Counted from the first letter of the stretch, positions 54,788-64,000 are shown. The stretch is 64,000 nucleotides of DNA from Planctomycetota bacterium (GCA_003389215.1 QQVP01000089.1:23340-87339); one strand, 5' to 3'. Numbers and translations are program-made. The notes: a model not told the origin generated them from the letters alone.

Positions 54788-57676
54788 CTATTCTTGCCAA
54801 AACAGCTCGACTTCGCACCACTGGTAGCCGCGCATCTGGATCGTCACGCGATCCCCCTCACAGGGAAGCTCGCTCCGCTGGCCGGCGGCGCCGTCCTCGC
54901 CGGGGGCCGACCGGCGTTCGATCCACTCGGCCCGAGCCAGGGCGTAGATGGACCGCAAGGCCAGCGTCGTCTCTCGGCCGGCCGTTTCCAGCAAACGCAC
55001 CCGGACGCCAACGATGCGACCGGCGGCTGCCTGGGGATCTCCTTCGGTCTGGTCGGCATCTCCGGGCGTGCGAAGCAGTTCCCAGGCCGTGGCCACGACG
55101 TTCTTGGCGCTGAGGTGAAACAACCAGCCGGCAAGGCCGGGCGGGGCTCGCTCGGTGAGCATCACCGACGTGGCCGGCGCGATCAACTCGGCGGCTGCCA
55201 GCTGGGGATGGTTCAGATTCAGTCCGATGCCCAGGCGAAAGTGCCGGGCACGTTCCCCGCCGGCGATCAGGAGGGTGTCGAGCGCGCGATCCCCGCTGCG
55301 GCGATGATACGGATGTCCGGCCGAGAGAATCGAAACGGACGACTTGGTCTGACGAATGTCGACGAAGTCGGGTGCCTCGAACTTCTGCAGCACGGTGTGA
55401 TGTGCCGTGCCGGCGACGCCGCGAAATATCTCGGCCGCTGAGTCCGACCAGGCGAAGCGGGCGGCCAAGTAATCGTTCCAGGGATCGGATTCCGACAGAT
55501 CGGCCGCGATCGTTTCGGCGTCCGCTTCGGCGACGGAATCGTCGGGCGGGGCGTCGACCGGTTCGAGATGAATATCGAGTTGCAGCACGGGACGTTCCCG
55601 AGTCAGCGAGACTTGCTGGCGAAAATTCGCCAACGTCGTGCCATGTTCATCGACGAGTCGCCCTCGACTCTCGATCGCCGCTCGCAAAGGTCCCGGGTCG
55701 AGCACCTCGACGGCGTCGGCAACCATGACCGAGTACTTGGCCTCGTTGCGGGCCCAACCGCCGCCAGGTCCTGGAATCCGCCGGGCGAGCTGCTGCGAGA
55801 GCAAGTTGCCGCGCACTGCCGGACAACGCACCGCGGAGATCGCACCGGTCTCACGATGGATGGTGACCTCGACGTGCTCGTTGCGAATCGTATTGTCTTC
55901 GGCCAGTAACTTGCCTGAGGGAGGTTGCCAGCGGAGGCGTTCGTCGGCGGCCAGCCAGGCATAGCCCAGCGCTGGCGCCTCGACGAGAACCTGGCGGGTA
56001 TCGCCCAGAGCCAGGGCGGCCTTGACCGGACCTTCGACGGCAGGCGGATGGGCCAGTTGAGGAACGTCGACGACCAACGTGCGGGGCGCGCTGAGCGTGT
56101 TGACGACCAAGTAGCCGCCACCCGCCGACGCGGTCGCCCCGCAGACGGCAGCGCCCAACTCGGTGAGTTCTTGGGACAAGGCGTCGGCCTCGATCGCCGT
56201 CGACTCGTCGGGCACGGCGGAGAGTTCGCGACGCAGAACTCCCTGCATGCAGTGGAGCGTGGCGACGGTGCGGGCCGTGGCGTCGGCCTGAACGCGGTCG
56301 GCCGTCAGCGAGATGGGATTCTCGCGTTGCGCCGCAGCGGCCTGACGCAAATAGGGAGCGCGGTATTCGTCGACCTCGAAACGGCAGTGATCGCGGGGAG
56401 TGTCCGTTTGCAGCAGGAAGTGTTCGAGGGAAACGAACTTACCCAGGGGGGCAGCCCGCACCGCCGCGCGGCGCAGTTCGTCGTACCAGCGACTGGTTCG
56501 GCCGGGCCAGTGAGCCAGGGCAACGACGGCCACGTGGTCCGTGTCCATCGACTCGCCCAAACGCTGCGGGAAGCTGAGAAACGTGGACGACTGCGACGCG
56601 TCGAGGGGGATGCGGGCGAAGGCGTCGATCGAGCCGCCGTCGACTCCTTCCCAAAGTGTCTTGCTCTGAAGGGGCTCGGCGAAGCGACCGCCATCGAGCG
56701 TGAAGTGCACGGCGCCGACATAGCCGAGCCGTCGCAAGATGCTGGGAAGTCGTGGGCTGAGTCCGAACTGTCGCCGCCCGAAGATGCGGGGCTGTTGACC
56801 CAGCAGGCGGGCGAAGACCTCGCCCCCGGCGACGAGGCTCGACAGCGTCGCCTCCCGATCGAGGAGGGCAAAATCGGCTTCGCCCGCGTCGCCGCCGACG
56901 AGACAGATCGTCTCGCGGGCCAGCGCCGCGCGCACGGCGTCGAGCGTCTCCGGCTCATGACGCTCGAGGTGGAGCAGCGTCGTTGCCGAGACGAGCAGGT
57001 TGCGCACCGTGTTGTCTTTCAATTCCGCACGTAGGGCCGCACCGGCGGTGTTCGGCTCGACGAGCGTGAGATCGATCAGGTAACTCTCGACCGGGTAATA
57101 GTGATCCCGAGATTGGGCCAGCGAATCGTAGGCGACCTGGAGCTTTTCGCGAGCCAGTTCGTCCCGACCGTCGACCGCGGCGCGGGCCGCTTCGACAAGC
57201 TGCCGCTCGAAGTAGTCGCGATCGACGAGACTCGCGTAGCGCATCTGCACCGTGAGCAGTTCGGTGAGCAGGTGGCAAAACCCCAGGGCGAAGAATTCCG
57301 CGACAAGCGGCTCGTCGACGGTTCGCGGGGCGGGCTCGAGCCTGGCCAGCGCCGCCACCACGATCGACTCGCGGTCGACGGCCTCGCTCGCCGGGATGAC
57401 GGCCGCCGCCGCTTCGCGGGCGCGATCGACCCAAAAGCCCGGCAGGTCGTCTTGGGCCACCTTGGGCAGAATGACGAGGCGGTCGACGAGTTGCTCGGTC
57501 TCGTCGGAGTACGAGGTTTGCCACTGCGGCAGCTTGCCCGTGTGGGCAATCAAAGCGGGATGCCAGAGCGCCGTGTAACTGGCCAACAAGTTGTCCGCTT
57601 CTTCACCCTCGTAGTAGTAGGGGAAGTCGTCGAACGAATGGCACGGCAACAGCAGCAGCGTTTCTTCAATCTTCAT
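54788..57676 (-). CDS. large GH38-like (alpha-mannosidase-type) protein, probably without the usual nucleophile
   Basis: The ATG at 57676 (MKIEETLLLLPCHSFDD) gives 962 aa with no signal peptide. The frame stays open to 58180, but that part is the intergenic promoter region. The second half has the look of GH38 C-terminal domains (VVNTLSAPRTLVVDVPQLAH; GYAWLAADE; NTIRNEHVEVTIHRETGAIS). In the first half the GH38 nucleophile block (PDxFGxxxxLP) corresponds to RRQFGLSPRLPSIL near residue 300, with Arg in place of Asp. The usual HxHxDxxW zinc site is also not evident. It may be an inactive or repurposed relative. Family assignment is inferred from motif layout only. Confidence 0.6.
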   Translation of the reverse strand: MKIEETLLLLPCHSFDDFPYYYEGEEADNLLASYTALWHPALIAHTGKLPQWQTSYSDETEQLVDRLVILPKVAQDDLPGFWVDRAREAAAAVIPASEAVDRESIVVAALARLEPAPRTVDEPLVAEFFALGFCHLLTELLTVQMRYASLVDRDYFERQLVEAARAAVDGRDELAREKLQVAYDSLAQSRDHYYPVESYLIDLTLVEPNTAGAALRAELKDNTVRNLLVSATTLLHLERHEPETLDAVRAALARETICLVGGDAGEADFALLDREATLSSLVAGGEVFARLLGQQPRIFGRRQFGLSPRLPSILRRLGYVGAVHFTLDGGRFAEPLQSKTLWEGVDGGSIDAFARIPLDASQSSTFLSFPQRLGESMDTDHVAVVALAHWPGRTSRWYDELRRAAVRAAPLGKFVSLEHFLLQTDTPRDHCRFEVDEYRAPYLRQAAAAQRENPISLTADRVQADATARTVATLHCMQGVLRRELSAVPDESTAIEADALSQELTELGAAVCGATASAGGGYLVVNTLSAPRTLVVDVPQLAHPPAVEGPVKAALALGDTRQVLVEAPALGYAWLAADERLRWQPPSGKLLAEDNTIRNEHVEVTIHRETGAISAVRCPAVRGNLLSQQLARRIPGPGGGWARNEAKYSVMVADAVEVLDPGPLRAAIESRGRLVDEHGTTLANFRQQVSLTRERPVLQLDIHLEPVDAPPDDSVAEADAETIAADLSESDPWNDYLAARFAWSDSAAEIFRGVAGTAHHTVLQKFEAPDFVDIRQTKSSVSILSAGHPYHRRSGDRALDTLLIAGGERARHFRLGIGLNLNHPQLAAAELIAPATSVMLTERAPPGLAGWLFHLSAKNVVATAWELLRTPGDADQTEGDPQAAAGRIVGVRVRLLETAGRETTLALRSIYALARAEWIERRSAPGEDGAAGQRSELPCEGDRVTIQMRGYQWCEVELFWQE

Positions 57677-58145
57677 TGCGAGAGGACCGCGGCGTGTGCG
57701 ACCGCGAGTTGCCCATACGGCATTGCCCGATCGGAATTTGCCCGCTCGGAGTCTCGTGCGGACGCCCCGGGGTGGGCGGGGGTGGCGGGCAGTCTGTCGA
57801 ACAGAATAGGCGAAACGCGGGCAGCGTGCGAGCCGCCGGCGGCCCGCAAATCGTGCGGGTTTCAGCCGCGAAAGACGTCGCAAATGTTGACATTCAACAG
57901 ACCGTCTCGATAGCATAGAAGAGGTCGAGAGCGGGGATTTGGCGACCCCGCCTCGGCAGCCCGTTGGATCCGTGTTGATCGCGGACCCGGCACGGAACAG
58001 AACAGGCCGCGCCGCAGCTCGATTCAACGCTTGACAGTTGATTTCGACCGCCTTTTCGCAACGGAACTCTCGCGGAATCGAGAGCCGAGCGGGAGATTCG
58101 CGTCGGCACTCCGGCGGGGCGGAACGAGCAGAAGAGGATCTCAAT
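57677..58145. other. divergent intergenic region GH38-like / pilM operon
   Basis: 469 bases. The rightward promoter is at 57887-57916. I see no clear promoter for the leftward gene. Confidence 0.5.
57887..57916 (+). promoter_or_regulatory. sigma-70 promoter of the pilM operon
   Basis: Perfect TTGACA (57887-57892), an 18-base spacer and TAGCAT (57911-57916). The start near 57923 leaves a leader of about 223 bases before the ATG at 58146. Confidence 0.6.
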
Positions 58146-60299
58146 ATGGCGCGAGTCAAGGCCGCTTGGGGAATCGACATTGGCCAGTGCGGCCTGAAGG
58201 CGATTCGCTGCCGTCGTCATCCCGACGATCCGGCCAAGGCGATCGCAGATGCCTTCGATTACATCGAGTATCCCAAGATTCTCACACAGCCCGAGGCGGA
58301 ACCGGAGCAGTTGGTCCGCGAGGCGCTCAAGTTGTTTCTCTCGCGCAACGAGATTGCCGGCGACCGCGTCGCGGTTTCGGCGTCCGGCCAGAGCGGCCTG
58401 GCCCGATTTATCAAGTTGCCGCCGGTCGAGACGAAACGAATTCCCGACATCGTCCGTTACGAAGCGAAACAGCAGATCCCTTTCGACTTGGAAGATGTGA
58501 TCTGGGATTATCAGCGGATGGGCGGAGGTCTGGAAGAAGACGAATACGCCCTGGAGACCGAAGTCGGGTTGTTCGCCATGAAGCGCGATCAGGTCGACGA
58601 AGCGGTGCGGCCGCTGCGCGAAGCGGGCATCGACGTCGAAATCGTCCAGCTCACGCCGTTGGCGATCTACAACGCCATGGTCTTCGATCGCATTGGCGAG
58701 TTGCAGGCCGAGGAGGACTACGACCCCGATGATCCGCCGCCCTCGCTGGCAGCGATCTCCGTCGGCACCGAAACGACCGACATGGTCATTACGAACGGCT
58801 TTCGCGTCTGGCAGCGCAACATCCCGTTGGGCGGCAGCCACTTCACCCGGGCGCTGACGAAAGATCTCAACCTTACCTATGCCAAAGCGGAGCACCTGAA
58901 ACGAAACGCCGCTCAGGCCGAAGATCCGAAGGCGATTTACCAGGCGATGCGGGGGGTCTTCAAGGATTTCCTCACCCAGATCCAGCTCAGCATCGGCTAT
59001 TTCCAGAGTCTCGATCGCGCCGCCACGATCGATCGCGTGGTCGCCATGGGCCACTCGATGAAGTTGCCCGGGCTGCGTCGGTATCTCTCCCAAAACCTCG
59101 GTTACGATATCGAAGAGGTCCGCTCGTTCCCTTCGCTCGAGGGTCCGGGAGTGATCGACTTGCCGGCGTTCAAGGACAATACGCTCTGTTTCCCCGTCGC
59201 GTATGGACTGGCGATTCAAGCCTTGGGACTGGGCCAGTTGTCGACCAATCTGGTGCCGCGGGAACTCGTTCGCGAACGAATCATTCGCCAGAAGCAGCCG
59301 TGGGCCGTCGCCGCGGTGGCGATTTTGCTCTTGGCGACGACGTTCAATTACCTGGTGCTATGGTGGCCGACAGCGCAGGTGCGAATCGGCGAGCATACCG
59401 ATTGGGAGAGCGCGTTTCAGAAACTCGAAGCGGTCGAGAGCGTGGAGAGAGGCCGCCGCAAGGAGTATCAGCAGAAGCTCGCTGGTTACAACGAGGAGCG
59501 CAGGCAAGGCGAGGCGATGATGGCGCACTTCGCCAAGCGGACCCGCTGGCTCGAGTTGATGCAGGCGGTCAATGCCTGTCTGCCACAGCACGCCGCTGGC
59601 GATCAAGAGGTCCCCGACAAGATCACGGACCGGCGGCAGATTCACGTGACCGATCTGCGTGTCGAGCGGTTTTCGGATTTGAGCCAATGGGCAACGCCCG
59701 AACTGCAGGACGCGCGGGCCCGCACGGTCGATTCGGAAGGTCTGCCGCCGGGAGCAAAGGCGGCGCCGGCCCGTGGATCGGGCAAGCCGGCGGCCGGGGC
59801 CCCCTCGGCTGCCATTGCCGGCAAGCTCAAAGAGCAGCAGGAAAAGAAAGCGAAGGCTCTCGCCAAGGATGCGCCGAGTGGACCAGGCTATGTTGTGCAA
59901 ATCACCGGCTACCACTTCTACGCTCCCGGAGATAAGGCGGACGACGCGACGCGGAGCAAGTTCGTCAAGGATACGCTGATCAAGAATTTGGCGGAGAAGA
60001 AGATCTCCTTTCCGTCGCCCGATGGCCGCGGAAGCGAGTTGCGGCCCACGAAGCTGCTCGGCATTTCTTACCCGGTCTTGCTCAAGCAATTGCCGTCGGA
60101 GGTGGTGTTGGTGCCGAACCCCAAGTTCCGGCGCGGAATTGGCGGCAAGGAACTCGAATTGGTCAAGTACAACTTCATCGTGCAGTTCGCCTGGCAGCCG
60201 GCCGAACCGGTGGAGGTGGCGGACGACACGGACGATACGGACGAGGAGGCTGGGCTGGAGAGCGCCGACGCGGATGACCGCAATGCGGTAAGGCGCTAG
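58146..60299 (+). CDS. pilM: PilM-type ATPase fused to a PilN-like membrane part
   Basis: The ATG at 58146 follows AGAGGAT. The first 370 residues are PilM-like: an actin/FtsA-type ATPase (AAWGIDIGQCGLKAIRCR; ARFIKLPPVETKRIPDIV; YEAKQQIPFDLEDVIWDY; VGTETTDMVITNGFRVWQRN) that in type IV pili docks the inner-membrane complex PilNO on the cytoplasmic side. A transmembrane helix follows at about 385-405 (WAVAAVAILLLATTFNYLVL). A periplasmic coiled-coil and a beta domain come next, as in PilN. An Ala/Gly/Lys-rich linker lies at about 540-580. The 717-aa product thus combines PilM and PilN roles. It may belong to a pilus or a type II secretion-like machine. Confidence 0.85.
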   Translation: MARVKAAWGIDIGQCGLKAIRCRRHPDDPAKAIADAFDYIEYPKILTQPEAEPEQLVREALKLFLSRNEIAGDRVAVSASGQSGLARFIKLPPVETKRIPDIVRYEAKQQIPFDLEDVIWDYQRMGGGLEEDEYALETEVGLFAMKRDQVDEAVRPLREAGIDVEIVQLTPLAIYNAMVFDRIGELQAEEDYDPDDPPPSLAAISVGTETTDMVITNGFRVWQRNIPLGGSHFTRALTKDLNLTYAKAEHLKRNAAQAEDPKAIYQAMRGVFKDFLTQIQLSIGYFQSLDRAATIDRVVAMGHSMKLPGLRRYLSQNLGYDIEEVRSFPSLEGPGVIDLPAFKDNTLCFPVAYGLAIQALGLGQLSTNLVPRELVRERIIRQKQPWAVAAVAILLLATTFNYLVLWWPTAQVRIGEHTDWESAFQKLEAVESVERGRRKEYQQKLAGYNEERRQGEAMMAHFAKRTRWLELMQAVNACLPQHAAGDQEVPDKITDRRQIHVTDLRVERFSDLSQWATPELQDARARTVDSEGLPPGAKAAPARGSGKPAAGAPSAAIAGKLKEQQEKKAKALAKDAPSGPGYVVQITGYHFYAPGDKADDATRSKFVKDTLIKNLAEKKISFPSPDGRGSELRPTKLLGISYPVLLKQLPSEVVLVPNPKFRRGIGGKELELVKYNFIVQFAWQPAEPVEVADDTDDTDEEAGLESADADDRNAVRR

Positions 60300-60318
60300 A
60301 AGGCTGAGGAGACTGGCT

Positions 60319-61536
60319 ATGGAACAACTCCGACCGATCATCGACGCCATTCGCAAGTACAATTTTTGGATTGTCTTGTCCTTGGCAGTGCTCGTCTTGC
60401 TCGGTTTCTGGTGGACCTCACTGTCCGCGTTCGAAGACGAGTTTCGCTCGAACGCCGCGACGATTTCGGGAAAGTTCAACCAACTGAATCAGCTCCGCGG
60501 CAAGCGACCCTATCCCAATAATCAGTGGATTCGGGACGTTGAGGAACTCCGCGAGGAAGTCGATCAGCAGCTCGCCCGCGTGGCCCGCGACAACTATGAA
60601 GAGCAGGAGAAGGTGCGCGACTGGGGCGACTTTACGCCCGGCGCGAAGAACGCCTCTCTGAAGCTTGAAGATCTGGCGACGTACTGGACGGATTACTTGC
60701 CGGGCCAGTTGGACGACATGCTCGAGCAATTGAACGCGTCGACCAACGAGAACGACAGCGGAAAGCTGATCTGGAATAGTCGCAACTACAACACGATCAA
60801 ATCGCAGTTGATTCCTGAAGTGGTTCGACAACGCCAGGAGGCACAGCGATTGGTCGACAACGAGTCGGCAGATCCGGAGCTGGTCGAGGGCGCCAAGGAG
60901 CTCTTGGGCACGCTCGAGTGGCCTGACACGGCGACCGTGCGCAAGACTCAGGAGAATCTCTGGGTCTATCGGTCGCTGACCAACGCGATCGGCAAAGTCA
61001 ATGAGGGCGATGACATCGACCGCTATAATCTGCCGATTCGCACGATCGAGAAGATCGAGATCTGGCCTGACGCCGATGCCAAGCCGAATGCGGTCTCGAA
61101 CCTGGGCAAGAATCGCGTGCAGCGCGCCGGCAAAGGAGGCACACCCGGTGGCGGCCGAGGAATTCCCATTCCCCCGGTGCAGAGTTTCTATCGCGTCGTG
61201 CCGGTCCGCCTTACTTTGGAGATGGAACATCACCATATCTCGCAACTGCTCGTCGCTCTGGCCAACGAGCCGTTGACCTGCGAGGTCGTCGACGTGGCGA
61301 TGAGCAACAACCCCAGCTATAAGGTCAAGGCGCAGGAAGACCCGAGTCCGGCTGCCGCACCGGGGGGACTCGGGGGAGCCGGTCTGGGAGGGGCCGGCTT
61401 GGGCGGAGTTGGCCTTGGGGGCGCGGGACCGGCGAGTGCCGCCGCCCCGGCCGTGCCGAAAGCCCAGCCGCGTGGCAAGCGGGTCGTCGTCGAGGCTTTG
61501 ATTTACCTGGCCAAACCGCCCCGCACCGCGACCTAG
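60319..61536 (+). CDS. single-pass membrane protein of the pilM operon (PilO-like position)
   Basis: The 405-aa product has one N-terminal helix (FWIVLSLAVLVLLGFWW, about 17-33), a large periplasmic part with coiled-coil character at 35-180 and a beta-rich region near 290-330. It also has a Gly-rich segment of repeated GGAGL/GGVGL units at about 347-371. Its place right after the PilM/PilN fusion, and its topology, match PilO. Sequence similarity to PilO is not evident to me. It starts 19 bases after the previous stop. Confidence 0.65.
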   Translation: MEQLRPIIDAIRKYNFWIVLSLAVLVLLGFWWTSLSAFEDEFRSNAATISGKFNQLNQLRGKRPYPNNQWIRDVEELREEVDQQLARVARDNYEEQEKVRDWGDFTPGAKNASLKLEDLATYWTDYLPGQLDDMLEQLNASTNENDSGKLIWNSRNYNTIKSQLIPEVVRQRQEAQRLVDNESADPELVEGAKELLGTLEWPDTATVRKTQENLWVYRSLTNAIGKVNEGDDIDRYNLPIRTIEKIEIWPDADAKPNAVSNLGKNRVQRAGKGGTPGGGRGIPIPPVQSFYRVVPVRLTLEMEHHHISQLLVALANEPLTCEVVDVAMSNNPSYKVKAQEDPSPAAAPGGLGGAGLGGAGLGGVGLGGAGPASAAAPAVPKAQPRGKRVVVEALIYLAKPPRTAT

Positions 61537-61600
61537 TTTGGCGCGCTCGCCTAGCGCTCGAAGAATTTGAGGAACGGAGAATTCGAAGTGGAGAGGAACG

Positions 61601-63877
61601 ATGGGCTTGTTCGGTAAGAAAAAGAAGAAAAAGCAAGACGACGATCTCGATGCCGCGGCGGAAGCCGCCGAAGACGCGCTCGACGAGGACGTGGAGGATG
61701 AAGATGTCGTCGAAGACGAGCCGAAGCCGAAGTCCAAGTCGAAATCGAAGTCGGGCGACGATGCCGCCAAGCAGTTTCTCATTGACCATTGCGAGAAGAT
61801 CGCGCTGGCGCTGGTGATCTTGTTGGCGGGCTGGATTGTCTATTCGCCCTTCGGCCGTCTGCAGCCGAATCCCGCCCACCGCGTCGACGCGCTGGTCAGC
61901 AATGTCCGGAACGTCGAGCAGCAAATCGAGACGAATCCGATCGAGGATATCGAGGTTGCGGATCTGCCGGGCGACGTGGAAAAGCAACGGCGGCCGATCG
62001 AAGCGACCATGTATCCGATGACTCCGTTTTACCAGGCCGTCGTCCCGCAGAAGAAGCGCGGCGATCCGGAGTATCTACCGGCGATCGACCTGGTGGCCGA
62101 CGCGGATATCACGTTGTTTTTTGTGCAAGAGTTCAGTTTTTCGGGCCGACCCGTCCGGAAGCCGAAGCTGGATCCGAAACAGCGCGACTGGCTCGAGCGC
62201 AAAAAAGATCGCATCGAGAAGGCACAGAAAGCGATCCGTGATGAGAAAGAGAAGGAGATCAAGGACTGGTACAACGGCGAGCGAAAGAAGATCCAGAAGC
62301 TCGATCTGGACAAGGACGTCCGTACCGAGCGGCTCGATCAACTCGCGAAGGAACGCGATCAAAAGTTGAAGGCGCTGGACGGAGACGGCTCGGACCTGAA
62401 AGTCGAGAAGACGATTGCGCTGGACGACTTCGACTTCGGCGGTGTTCGGTTGCCCGTCGCGGACGACGCGAAACGCGAAGCTCCCGCGTTCAAGGCGGAG
62501 GCGATCCCGTTCGTGGTGGCGAAAGCCTTGCTGCCCTTCACCGAGCAGCAGCAGCGTTACGATCAGGCTTTCCAGACCGCCTATCACGCGAATTCGAACC
62601 GCGACCGTCCGCTTTATATCGAGGGCAGCTTGCAGCGGTTGGAAGTGCCCCCGGGTGCCGACCCCGCGGAGTTGGATTGGTCGAAGTCGGAATTGATCTC
62701 CTATGGGGAGGTCCGGAGCTGGAATGATCCCGCCTCCGAAGCGGCCCGCAAAGCCGGCAAACTGAGCTTCGTTGACAAGTGGGTGCTTGCCGCCGACGAA
62801 GTGGTAGACGAGCGCTACGTCCACGACGACCGCGAACGGTGGTCGCGGGGAGGGCGGCTTACCAAGATGCTCGGCCCCCGGGTCTTCGATTCTTGGCTTA
62901 CCGGCGGTCTGGCCACGCACCCCGCCGTACCGCTGGCGGGCAAGCGCAAGACGGACGGCGAGGAGCCTGCCGCCGCTCCCGTCAACCCGCAGCCGGCAGT
63001 TCCCGTCAAGCCCCAGGCGAAGCCCCAACCCGCGGCACCCTTCGACGATAACTTTGTCTTCGACGACGAAGAAGAGGACGATCCGAGTTCCGCCAGCGAT
63101 GCGGGTGAGGAGCTGGAGGAACTGGACCAGACCGAAGAGGACGACGAAACGGAGCCGGCTGAAGAGGTCGAGGAGGAAGTTCGCCACCGCCTGGTGAGGA
63201 TCTTCGATTACGGCGTCGAACCGGGCAAGCGCTATGCCTATCGCGTGCGGCTGGCGTTGCGCAATCCCAACAGCCGCGATTTCAAGGACATCAAGGATGA
63301 GAACGTGGAGTTTCCCGGCAAGCGCGAGAAGTGGTATTACAGCACCCCCTGGAGTGAGCCGAGCGCACCGGTCCTCGTGCCGACGGGGGAGAAGCTGATC
63401 GTCCAGGGCTACCTGGACGTAATTCCTTCGATTCGCGAAGAGGAGATTCAGGTCCTCGTCCAGGCCTACGACTTGGGCGCCAACGAGTTGGCGGAGATGT
63501 CGATGCAATTGCGGCGCGGAGAGTTGGCGTCCGATCAGGGCCCGCTCTATACGATCGATCCGGTCGCCCGTCGTGCCACGCGTTTCCCAGGCAACGACAA
63601 GTTGCAGGGGCAATTGGTGACGGCGCTGACCGTCCTCGACCTCCGCGGCGGCGAGACGATCTGGGGTCAGATTCCCGGACCGGTGACCTGCCTGTACTGC
63701 GACGAGGACGGCAATCTCTTCGTCCGTTCTACGGAGGATGATCGCGCCGCCCGGACTCGCTTTACGACGTTGGAGAATCGTTTTCAGCGTGAGGCCGCGA
63801 CGATCGAAGAGGACGTCGAAGAAGGTGGCGATGGGATCGACGACCTCGAACGGGAACTACGCGCGCTGGAGAACTAG
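61601..63877 (+). CDS. large single-pass membrane protein of the pilM operon
   Basis: The ATG at 61601 follows GAGAGGAACG. The 758-aa product begins with a Lys/Asp/Glu-rich cytoplasmic segment (MGLFGKKKKKKQDDD). One transmembrane helix lies at about 63-84 (IALALVILLAGWIVYSP). A charged coiled-coil (about 183-265) and a low-complexity acidic stretch (about 450-520) follow. The last 230 residues are beta-rich (RHRLVRIFDYGVEPGKRYAY; EEEIQVLVQAYDLG). The RYAYRVRLALRNPN segment looks like a fibronectin-type fold. Its role in the pilus or secretion apparatus is inferred from position only. Confidence 0.65.
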   Translation: MGLFGKKKKKKQDDDLDAAAEAAEDALDEDVEDEDVVEDEPKPKSKSKSKSGDDAAKQFLIDHCEKIALALVILLAGWIVYSPFGRLQPNPAHRVDALVSNVRNVEQQIETNPIEDIEVADLPGDVEKQRRPIEATMYPMTPFYQAVVPQKKRGDPEYLPAIDLVADADITLFFVQEFSFSGRPVRKPKLDPKQRDWLERKKDRIEKAQKAIRDEKEKEIKDWYNGERKKIQKLDLDKDVRTERLDQLAKERDQKLKALDGDGSDLKVEKTIALDDFDFGGVRLPVADDAKREAPAFKAEAIPFVVAKALLPFTEQQQRYDQAFQTAYHANSNRDRPLYIEGSLQRLEVPPGADPAELDWSKSELISYGEVRSWNDPASEAARKAGKLSFVDKWVLAADEVVDERYVHDDRERWSRGGRLTKMLGPRVFDSWLTGGLATHPAVPLAGKRKTDGEEPAAAPVNPQPAVPVKPQAKPQPAAPFDDNFVFDDEEEDDPSSASDAGEELEELDQTEEDDETEPAEEVEEEVRHRLVRIFDYGVEPGKRYAYRVRLALRNPNSRDFKDIKDENVEFPGKREKWYYSTPWSEPSAPVLVPTGEKLIVQGYLDVIPSIREEEIQVLVQAYDLGANELAEMSMQLRRGELASDQGPLYTIDPVARRATRFPGNDKLQGQLVTALTVLDLRGGETIWGQIPGPVTCLYCDEDGNLFVRSTEDDRAARTRFTTLENRFQREAATIEEDVEEGGDGIDDLERELRALEN

Positions 63878-63923
63878 AGCGTGTCTCATCTGCCTGCGAC
63901 GAACGAAGTCGCCGAGCGGGTCC

Positions 63924-63984
63924 GGTCCAAGTTTTCGGTCAGCCCGTCGGGCAAGTGAAAAATCGTCGCGCCGAAAATTGGACC
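63924..63984. repeat. imperfect inverted repeat after the pilM operon genes
   Basis: The left arm GGTCCAAGTTTTCGG (63924-63938) pairs with the right arm CCGAAAATTGGACC (63971-63984), with one unpaired base. The 32-base interval contains a small hairpin GCCC-GTC-GGGC. It lies 47 bases after the stop at 63877 and could form a terminator-like or regulatory structure. Confidence 0.55.
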
Positions 63985-64000
63985 CGTCCCCGAGCGGGCA

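Noticed and set aside
57677..58180. Upstream extension of the GH38-like frame
   Set aside because: The region has Arg-rich noncoding character and contains the promoter of the pilM operon. The ATG at 57676 gives a sensible start.
1..64000. tRNA, rRNA, CRISPR, phage or insertion-sequence genes
   Set aside because: I looked for tRNA T-loop patterns, regularly spaced repeats and transposase motifs and found none. XerC is the only recombinase and has a housekeeping context. A tRNAscan or CRISPR search would settle this.

Overview
The window is GC-rich (roughly 60-65 %), densely coded chromosomal DNA from a member of the Planctomycetota, most likely the Pirellulales side of the phylum. The evidence is the gene repertoire: sulfatase and alkaline-phosphatase-superfamily lipoproteins, DUF1573 and GYF_2 proteins, N-terminal zinc-ribbon proteins with long low-complexity linkers, an HTTM membrane protein with a small membrane partner, a PilM-headed secretion/pilus operon and acidic or Ala/Glu-rich extensions on ribosomal proteins. 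I saw no tRNA, rRNA, CRISPR array, phage or insertion sequence. The assignment to order is inference.

Layout. 1-5.9 kb: a partial ApbE flavin transferase, a cytochrome c'-type protein, a large lipoprotein, a divergent ClpP-like protein and a zinc-ribbon/GYF membrane protein. 6-11.6 kb: a P-loop ATPase with inserted membrane segments, a lipoprotein, a very cysteine-rich exported protein behind a strong promoter and long leader, and a translationally coupled HTTM pair. 11.6-18 kb: two orphan response regulators (NtrC and LuxR types), xerC with a small companion gene, a lipoprotein and a BshB1-like deacetylase. 18-25.6 kb: an M32 carboxypeptidase, a zinc-ribbon membrane protein, a DUF1573 protein and a thioredoxin/NHL-repeat protein.

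25.7-41 kb is the housekeeping core. ffh-rpsP-trmD-rplS-yraN run rightward. The arginine genes argB-argD-argF followed by rph run leftward from a good promoter. A Bacillus-like chain follows: glmU(N-terminal half)-prs-rplY(ctc)-pth-rpsF-ssb-rplI-dnaB. Familiar partners are missing: rimM between rpsP and trmD, rnhB between rplS and yraN, rpsR between ssb and rplI, and the acetyltransferase half of GlmU.

41-44.3 kb holds what I consider the most interesting locus. A BamA-like outer-membrane assembly factor is split into a secreted five-POTRA protein and a separate lipoprotein-type beta-barrel protein, with overlapping stop and start codons. 44.3-54.7 kb carries a small exported protein, apt, a sigma-70 factor, rpsA, an outer-membrane protein, two phosphatase/sulfatase-type exported hydrolases, a lipoprotein, plsC and cmk. 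The common cmk-plsC-rpsA group is thus broken by an inserted block. 54.8-63.9 kb has a large GH38-like protein that appears to lack the usual nucleophile, divergent from a promoter driving a PilM/PilN-type fusion and two single-pass membrane proteins. The operon probably continues beyond the right edge.
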